Origin: an uncultured Collinsella sp.
GTDB lineage: Bacteria; Actinomycetota; Coriobacteriia; Coriobacteriales; Coriobacteriaceae
Assembly: GCA_900754525.1 (NCBI GenBank)
Contig: CAAEDE010000074.1
Span: 1-11,406 of the forward strand
DNA length: 11,406 nt
Direction of reading: 5' to 3'
Below, piece after piece: positions 8,127 to 11,406 of the stretch (within the stretch, counting starts at the first letter, position 1; the number at the start of each line of letters is the position of its first letter). The notes beneath the pieces are model-generated. The model saw only the letters and a list, made by a program, of their open reading frames with translations, was not told the origin of the DNA and did not search any database. Both the position numbers and the translations under genes were made by a program.

Positions 8127-8873
8127 TTAGTCTCGTGCGTCGTTGACGGCGACTACGGTTAGCTGGGTTTCATCGACCGTAAAAGATATGTCGAGTCCGG
8201 CGTAGGCCAAGTGGTAAACGCGGTTTGGCTCGTGCTTGCTGCCCGCGCGGCGCGGATCTTGGCGCAGGACCTCGACCAGACCGGGAAGCTTTGCGGGCGG
8301 GACCATATCCTGCAGCGCCTGCGGAAACTCAACATCGAGCTCTTGCCACGGAGCATCCTCGATCCAGCCGCCCGTTGCATCCGGGTGGCAGTCCGCAAAC
8401 GGAATGTAGGGCTTGATATCGTAGATGGGCGTGCCGTCGCGCAGGTCGGCCCCCAGCACATGGATGATGGGGCCATCGTCAGTGAGCTCGACACGATCGA
8501 GCTTGACGCAGGTGAGCCCAATGGGATTAGGGCGAAACGGACTGCGCGTGGCAAACACGCCCACGCGCTCGGCTCCGCCCAGACGCGGCGGGCGCACGGT
8601 CTTCGACCACTTGACGTTGGTGCCGGACCTGTCCTGCGTCTTGGCATCGGTAGCTATGTCCTTAACCGTGCCGCCGGGCGTTCCGTTTTCGAAGCGCCAC
8701 AACAGCCATAGGTGAGAGAAAGAGTCCAGGCCCTCAACCGCTGCGTTGGAGGCAAATTCCGGCTCAAAGACGATGCGTCCCTGCAGATGAGGCGCCAAAA
8801 AGCTGTTGCGCGGAATGCCGAACTTCTGCGGCAGGTCGGTATGTATGTGTGCAATAGGTTCCATGCCGGTCAT
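8127..8873 (-). CDS. trmO: tRNA (t6A37) N6-methyltransferase TrmO
   Basis: This is the TrmO (YaeB/TsaA, UPF0066) family, 248 aa. The enzyme uses S-adenosylmethionine to methylate N6-threonylcarbamoyladenosine at position 37 of threonine tRNA, giving m6t6A. Family signatures are clear: GLDSFSHLWLLWRFE (about 48-62), RSPFRPNPIGL (110-120) and DGTPIYDIKPYIPFAD (146-161). After about residue 175 comes a less conserved extension, as in many bacterial members. ATG 8873 and the in-frame ATG 8864 are both possible and neither has an obvious ribosome binding site, so a leaderless transcript is conceivable. The gene is divergent from the regulator at 9006 and shares a 132-nt spacer with it. Confidence 0.93.
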   Translation of the reverse strand: MTGMEPIAHIHTDLPQKFGIPRNSFLAPHLQGRIVFEPEFASNAAVEGLDSFSHLWLLWRFENGTPGGTVKDIATDAKTQDRSGTNVKWSKTVRPPRLGGAERVGVFATRSPFRPNPIGLTCVKLDRVELTDDGPIIHVLGADLRDGTPIYDIKPYIPFADCHPDATGGWIEDAPWQELDVEFPQALQDMVPPAKLPGLVEVLRQDPRRAGSKHEPNRVYHLAYAGLDISFTVDETQLTVVAVNDARD

Positions 8874-8931
8874 TGTACGGCATGGAGGCGTGGGGCGTTG
8901 CGCGCAATTCTTCGCCGCGGTCCCCCGTCAT

Positions 8932-8946
8932 GCAACCAACGGTTGC
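8932..8946. promoter_or_regulatory. Candidate operator GCAACC-N3-GGTTGC
   Basis: A perfect 6-bp inverted repeat with a 3-nt spacer lies in the trmO/regulator divergent spacer, directly upstream of the proposed -35 box of the regulator gene. Its size and position suit a dimeric HTH protein. The regulator encoded next door is the obvious candidate binder; this is inference. Confidence 0.45.
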
Positions 8947-8975
8947 TTGGAAGGGCGCCTGCCGCCGCGTATGCT
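8947..8975 (+). promoter_or_regulatory. Putative promoter of the HTH/TipAS regulator gene
   Basis: TTGGAA at 8947-8952 and TATGCT at 8970-8975 are separated by 17 nt and each match the sigma-70 consensus at 4 of 6 positions. Transcription would start near 8982, giving a short leader that carries the AGAAAGGAG ribosome binding site at 8992-9000. Confidence 0.4.
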
Positions 8976-9005
8976 TAAGCCATCAACCAGCAGAAAGGAG
9001 CCGCT

Positions 9006-9833
9006 ATGGCCTTTGCAGAAAAGCTCATTGCCATCCGTCGCGCCCATCACCTTACCCAAGAGCAGCTCGCCGCCAAACTCTTTGTCACGCGCCAAGCCGT
9101 CAGCCGTTGGGAGCGCGACGAGGTCACCCCGGGCATCGACATGATGAAGCTCATTGCCGCCGTAACCGGAGAGCCGTTGTCCCACCTGCTCGAAATGCCC
9201 GAGCATTATTGCCAGAGCTGCGGCATGATACTCACGCCCAACAACTGCGGCACCGATGCCACGGGCGCCACGACCGACCATTACTGCAAGTGGTGCTACG
9301 ACCACGGCAAGTACACCTACGACACCACCATGGAGGCGATGATCGAGGATTGCGCCCCGCGGCTGGCGCAAAACACCGGCATGTCGCTCGACGAAGCCGT
9401 CTCGCTCATGGGCGCCGTCCTGCCGCAACTGGAGCGCTGGCGCACCGTGCAGGAAAACGAGGAGCGCTACGGCGCCGAAGCGCGGGCACGCTATGGCGAT
9501 GAGGCTATCGATGCAGCAAATGAAGCGCTGCTGGACATGGACCCCGAGACATGGAACGACATGAAGGAACTTGAACGCGCTGTTCTGGGCCAGCTTTCGA
9601 TTGCCATGGGCATTGGCGACCCAGAGAGCAACGAGGCCCACAAACTTGTCGCAATGCACCGTCGATGGATTGCCCTTAACTGGGGACACGAGCCCCAAGA
9701 CGAAGCATACCTGGGCCTCGCCCACGGCTATCTTGCCGACCAGCGCTTTGTTGACTACTACGACAAGCCCTGCGGCACCGGAGCCACGGCGTTTCTGGTC
9801 CAAGCCATCGAGTCGTCACTGGTCCGCGCATAG
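9006..9833 (+). CDS. XRE-family regulator with zinc ribbon and TipAS-like C-terminal domain
   Basis: This is a 275-aa cytoplasmic protein with three recognisable parts. Residues 3-60 are an XRE/HTH_3 DNA-binding domain (LTQEQLAAKLFVTRQAVSRW). Residues 69-117 match the putative zinc ribbon family PF12674, with CQSCGM (Cys69, Cys72) and YCKWCYDHGKYT (Cys94, Cys97), then TMEAMIEDCAP. Residues about 140-272 resemble the TipAS ligand-binding domain: YGDEAIDAANEALLDMDPET, then MHRRWI, YLGLAHGYLADQRFVDYYD and a final helix. In TipA-type MerR regulators the TipAS domain binds thiopeptide antibiotics; here it sits behind a different DNA-binding domain. The start is firm, because AGAAAGGAG lies 5 nt before ATG. 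The gene probably controls itself through the nearby palindrome, and a glutaredoxin follows after 51 nt. The real ligand, or a metal or redox role, is unknown. Confidence 0.85.
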   Translation: MAFAEKLIAIRRAHHLTQEQLAAKLFVTRQAVSRWERDEVTPGIDMMKLIAAVTGEPLSHLLEMPEHYCQSCGMILTPNNCGTDATGATTDHYCKWCYDHGKYTYDTTMEAMIEDCAPRLAQNTGMSLDEAVSLMGAVLPQLERWRTVQENEERYGAEARARYGDEAIDAANEALLDMDPETWNDMKELERAVLGQLSIAMGIGDPESNEAHKLVAMHRRWIALNWGHEPQDEAYLGLAHGYLADQRFVDYYDKPCGTGATAFLVQAIESSLVRA

Positions 9834-9855
9834 ACCGCGGCAGCTTTGGGTATTT

Positions 9856-9877
9856 CAATCGAAACCTCAACCGATTG
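9856..9877 (+). promoter_or_regulatory. Small hairpin abutting the glutaredoxin ribosome binding site
   Basis: CAATCG (9856-9861) pairs perfectly with CGATTG (9872-9877) around a 10-nt loop. The right arm ends on the first G of the GGAG ribosome binding site (9877-9880), so folding could modestly limit translation of the glutaredoxin. The stem is only 6 bp, so this is tentative. Confidence 0.3.
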
Positions 9878-9884
9878 GAGACCC

Positions 9885-10130
9885 ATGACCACTAATCATG
9901 AGCTCACGCTGTACGTTATGACCGGCTGCCCGTATTGCATTAAGGTCAAGCGCTTTTTAGCCGATAACGGCGTGACCATTCCCGAGCGCAATATCTCGAC
10001 CGATACCGAGGCCGAGCAGACACTCATCGCCGTCGGCGGAAAGCGCCAGGTTCCCTGCCTGTTCATCGACGGAGAACCGCTCTACGAATCGAACGACATC
10101 ATCGCATGGGTACAGAAGAACCTGCTCTAG
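9885..10130 (+). CDS. Glutaredoxin
   Basis: This is an 81-aa dithiol glutaredoxin with a thioredoxin fold. It has the classical CPYC active site (Cys15-Cys18) after the first strand LTLYVMTG, the cis-proline Pro57 in QVPCLFIDG, and the C-terminal ESNDIIAWVQ segment that corresponds to the glutathione-binding SDDI motif. Family members reduce disulfides or glutathione mixed disulfides in the cytoplasm. In organisms lacking glutathione they may use another thiol, which cannot be judged here. ATG 9885 is chosen because GGAG at 9877-9880 precedes it by 4 nt; an in-frame TTG at 9846 has no such site. The gene follows the zinc-ribbon regulator after 51 nt without a clear terminator, so co-transcription is likely. 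A 71-nt hairpin repeat begins 33 nt past its stop. Confidence 0.92.
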   Translation: MTTNHELTLYVMTGCPYCIKVKRFLADNGVTIPERNISTDTEAEQTLIAVGGKRQVPCLFIDGEPLYESNDIIAWVQKNLL

Positions 10131-10163
10131 TACGCGCACTCTGTCCGTCCAAGGAACCCCACC

Positions 10164-10234
10164 GACCCAAACATGTACATCAGCATCCAAAGTCGACATT
10201 TTTCGACATCTTTGGATGCTGGTGTACAGCTTTT
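10164..10234. repeat. 71-nt hairpin repeat, copy 1 (terminator-like)
   Basis: This unit is identical to 11244-11314 except at 10180 (T here, C there). Bases 10175-10192 pair with 10210-10227 over 18 bp, with one T-G wobble at 10180. The loop contains TCGACA twice and can add a 4-bp inner stem. AGCTTTT follows the hairpin, which lies directly after the glutaredoxin gene, so it could act as its terminator. Exact repetition elsewhere marks it as a dispersed element. Confidence 0.8.
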
Positions 10235-10270
10235 GGGTAGCCATGGACGCTCTTAGCCGGCTAATTGTTT

Positions 10271-10305
10271 GAGGCGACCTTTGGATTATGGCTGTTTGAC
10301 GCCTC
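10271..10305. repeat. Short inverted repeat GAGGCG/CGCCTC
   Basis: GAGGCG (10271-10276) and CGCCTC (10300-10305) are complementary across 23 nt. The pair lies in the non-coding, repeat-rich stretch after the glutaredoxin. No function can be assigned. Confidence 0.3.
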
Positions 10306-10354
10306 TGGAAAGGTTTCCGAGAGGGCTGTGGTCAAAAAAGGGCAAATATGAGTA

Positions 10355-10375
10355 CTGCTACCTGTTTAGTAGCAG
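10355..10375 (+). terminator. 7-bp hairpin followed by TTTT
   Basis: CTGCTAC (10355-10361) pairs with GTAGCAG (10369-10375) around a 7-nt loop, then CGATTTT follows. It looks like a weak intrinsic terminator inside the inverted-repeat element. No gene directly upstream needs it. Confidence 0.35.
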
Positions 10376-10457
10376 CGATTTTGATCACTTCAGGAACTAT
10401 TCAACGTTCCACTCGTCCGCAGACGACGTTATTTCTCCTCATATGTTCAATAAAAGT

Positions 10458-10490
10458 AGCTCCTAATGGGAACAAATCTCATCAGGAGCT
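10458..10490. terminator. AGCTCCT/AGGAGCT hairpin
   Basis: Bases 10458-10464 and 10484-10490 form a 7-bp stem, extended inward by three or four pairs after one mismatch. In the minus-strand direction it is followed by ACTTTTATTG, and in the plus direction by GCTATTTATA. It may be a bidirectional terminator in the interior of the inverted-repeat element. Confidence 0.4.
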
Positions 10491-10569
10491 GCTATTTATA
10501 GCAAAATAAATGCAACCATAATGGCAACAGTACTCATATTTGCCCTTTTTTGACCACGACTCTCCAGAA

Positions 10570-10655
10570 TAGTCGCTGAGAACGACACTAAATGACAAAA
10601 TCCGACACTTGGACGTTCTTATATGAGTAGCCATTGAAGGACACCTAACGACTAC
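10570..10655. repeat. Degenerate cluster related to the 27-nt repeats at 39-103
   Basis: Bases 10611-10632 match 39-60 at 19 of 22 positions, starting GGACGTTCTTA. Bases 10570-10588 resemble the unit TAGTCGTTTAAGAACG with one indel. The complement of about 10638-10655 reads TAGTCGTTAGGTGTCC, a diverged unit that recurs near 11327-11342. The stretch appears to be a decayed array of the family seen at the left edge. Confidence 0.5.
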
Positions 10656-10777
10656 TCCCATTCGCGACACACTGTGTCGCGAATTAAGCTGGTCCCATTA
10701 CCGAAGACCAGTGAGAGCTCCTGCCCAGAATCTCGATAGCTTAATAAAGCGCTCCCCTCCGGAAGTTCAATGAGCAT
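10652..10777 (-). CDS. Possible 41-aa small ORF or gene remnant
   Basis: An open frame from ATG 10777 gives 41 aa beginning MLIELPEGSALL and ending RDTVCREWE. The composition is protein-like and the frame stays open upstream of the ATG to about 10816. There is no good ribosome binding site. Its last third coincides with the 11-bp hairpin at 10660-10684, which argues that it could be chance. I do not recognise a family. It may be a fragment of an older gene in this decayed region. Confidence 0.2.
   Translation of the reverse strand: MLIELPEGSALLSYRDSGQELSLVFGNGTSLIRDTVCREWE
10660..10684. repeat. 11-bp perfect inverted repeat with 3-nt loop
   Basis: ATTCGCGACAC (10660-10670) is the exact reverse complement of 10674-10684, leaving the triloop ACT. 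The stem is strong but no T run follows on either side. It could be a protein-binding palindrome or part of a decayed mobile element end. Confidence 0.6.
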
Positions 10778-10828
10778 CCAAATTCCAAGCTGAAAAGCAA
10801 AGGAGTATCGAAGCCGTCAATGCTCATT
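10769..10828. repeat. Inverted repeat AATGAGCAT/ATGCTCATT
   Basis: Nine bases at 10769-10777 are complementary to 10820-10828 across 42 nt. It is part of the non-coding repeat-rich region before the RHH pseudogene, and its function is unknown. Confidence 0.3.
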
Positions 10829-10877
10829 TCCTATCGAACAGGCGGGTCAAAACAAGCTAATTAGCCCGATGAACTGC

Positions 10878-10909
10878 TTGTATTTTTGTCTACAAAATTG
10901 TATACAAAA
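10878..10909 (+). promoter_or_regulatory. Promoter with two tandem palindromic operator-like boxes
   Basis: TTGTAT (10878-10883) and TATACA (10901-10906) stand 17 nt apart and can serve as -35 and -10 boxes. TTGTCTACAAAA (10886-10897) and TTGTATACAAAA (10898-10909) are directly adjacent 12-mers. The second contains the perfect palindrome TTGTATACAA and overlaps the -10 box. Adjacent boxes of this kind upstream of a ribbon-helix-helix gene fit autorepression by that protein; the role is inferred. Confidence 0.55.
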
Positions 10910-10960
10910 AGAGAATCCGAGAACCGGCGCTCGACATTATGTCGATCGATAGGAGGCGCC

Positions 10961-11227
10961 ATGGATGCTAAGCAGCTCGAAAAGATGATGGGGTTTGCTC
11001 CCGGAGAGTTGAAGAAAGCCGCGGAAGCCTACGAAAAAGATGAGTAGCCGAAAGGTCGCACCATCAAGTTGGGAAGGCCACCAATCTCCGATGAGCCGAG
11101 CGTCGTTATATCAGCACGTGTGGGCGAATCGATTCTTGAGGCGTTTGACGAAAAAGCCAAACGCCATGGGCAAACACGCACGGAGCGGCTCAGAGAGCTC
11201 ATTACACTTAATGCACTGATTGCCTAG
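10961..11227 (+). pseudogene. Ribbon-helix-helix (CopG-type) antitoxin-like gene broken by an in-frame TAG
   Basis: ATG 10961 follows a perfect AGGAGG (10951-10956) at 4 nt. Twenty-eight codons (MDAKQLEKMMGFAPGELKKA onward, ending EKDE) run into TAG at 11045-11047. The same frame then stays open for 59 codons to TAG 11225-11227 and reads PKGRTIKLGRPPISDEPS, VVISARVGESILEAFDEKA and QTRTERLRELI, a recognisable ribbon-helix-helix domain. The whole would be about 88 residues, a normal size for a small RHH repressor or antitoxin. One base change, for example from TGG (Trp), explains the stop. Promoter, operator-like boxes and ribosome binding site remain, which suggests recent inactivation. Only the 28-residue N-terminal piece would be made unless the stop is read through. 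No toxin gene is adjacent on either side in the window. Confidence 0.75.
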
Positions 11228-11243
11228 GCCCGCTCCCCCGTCG

Positions 11244-11314
11244 GACCCAAACATGTACACCAGCATCCAAAGTCGACATTTTTCGACATCTTTGGATGCT
11301 GGTGTACAGCTTTT
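11244..11314. repeat. 71-nt hairpin repeat, copy 2 (terminator-like)
   Basis: This is the same unit as 10164-10234, starting exactly 1080 nt later. Here the 18-bp stem (11255-11272 with 11290-11307) is fully paired, because C11260 restores a C-G pair where copy 1 has T-G. AGCTTTTT follows. It begins 16 nt after the RHH pseudogene, so like copy 1 it lies just behind a plus-strand gene and could terminate transcription. Confidence 0.8.
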
Positions 11315-11361
11315 TGCTACATAGTCGTTGGGTGTTCCTATAGTTTTGTCAACCGTCGGGT

Positions 11362-11406
11362 CTACTCCCGGTAGGGCACCCGGTCGCGCATCACGGCGTA
11401 TATCGC
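11362..11406 (-). CDS. C-terminal end of a protein resembling an IS110-type transposase (partial)
   Basis: The minus strand ends with 14 codons reading AIYAVMRDRVPYRE, then TAG (11362-11364). The gene continues beyond the right window edge. The ending resembles the C-terminus of IS110/IS116/IS902 family transposases, which often finish with an aliphatic-Tyr or Trp helix followed by a short ExPY-like motif. With only 14 residues, this is a recognition by eye and may be wrong. A mobile element here would fit the repeat-rich neighbourhood. Confidence 0.35.
   Translation of the reverse strand, partial: AIYAVMRDRVPYRE

Larger units (their letters stand above)
10328..10557. repeat. 230-bp element bounded by perfect 30-bp inverted repeats
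   Basis: Bases 10328-10357 (starting GTGGTCAAAAAAGGGC) are the exact reverse complement of 10528-10557. The 170-nt interior holds two hairpins and no convincing gene. The size and terminal repeats resemble a MITE. Equally, two copies of a dispersed 30-nt repeat may have landed in opposite orientation. No target-site duplication is evident. Short reading frames crossing both arms share the peptide WSKKGKYEYC only because the DNA is repeated. Confidence 0.75.

Noticed and set aside
8928..9803. Minus-strand frame of 291 codons opposite the HTH/TipAS regulator
   Set aside because: It is the complement of a gene with a strong ribosome binding site and three recognisable domains. The Val/Gly/His-rich product has no recognisable family.
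10269..10466. 65-codon plus-strand frame
   Set aside because: It runs through repeats and hairpins. The peptide WSKKGKYEYC also appears in the opposite frame at 10482-10670 because the DNA is an inverted repeat, so neither is likely a gene.
10131..10960. CRISPR array or tRNA/att site in the repeat-rich stretch
   Set aside because: Repeats are few, unevenly spaced and often inverted, so this is not a CRISPR array. No tRNA cloverleaf or tRNA-end duplication was seen.

Overview
The window looks like chromosome from a gut actinobacterium of class Coriobacteriia, most likely Collinsella or a close relative. This is inferred from fairly GC-rich coding DNA, strong AGAAAGGAG-type ribosome binding sites, the gene families present, and short palindromic intergenic repeats. 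No marker gene fixes the species.

Bases 1-202 hold a possible terminator hairpin and a small array of 27-nt tandem repeats. Bases 203-6623 are a signalling block built around two convergent hybrid sensor histidine kinases. The first (plus strand) is a one-piece protein: two fused periplasmic solute-binding domains, one membrane segment, a histidine kinase core and a receiver. It is followed by a small NimA-like flavoprotein. The second (minus strand) has a large extracellular sensor loop between two membrane segments, a kinase core and a receiver. Its start codon overlaps the stop of a separate solute-binding lipoprotein. A 14-bp hairpin separates the two operons. No ABC permease, Hpt protein or DNA-binding response regulator is present, so the output of both kinases is unknown.

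Bases 6801-8873 carry two minus-strand metabolic genes: trmO, which methylates the t6A37 modification of tRNA, and a MalY/PatB-type PLP enzyme (C-S lyase or aminotransferase). Bases 8932-10130 carry a plus-strand pair: a three-domain regulator (XRE-type HTH, zinc ribbon, TipAS-like C-terminus) with a palindromic candidate operator at its promoter, then a CPYC glutaredoxin.

Bases 10131-11406 are gene-poor, visibly more A+T-rich and full of repeats. Two 71-nt hairpin repeats lie 1080 nt apart. Between them are a 30-bp perfect inverted repeat pair enclosing 170 nt, a degenerate relative of the 27-nt repeats, other hairpins, and an orphan ribbon-helix-helix antitoxin-like gene. That gene keeps a promoter, tandem operator-like boxes and a ribosome binding site but is broken by one in-frame TAG. 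The right edge cuts into what resembles the C-terminus of an IS110-type transposase.

The most unusual points are the solute-binding-protein/kinase signalling block without transport genes, the regulator's domain fusion, the recently broken RHH locus, and the layered repeat families.
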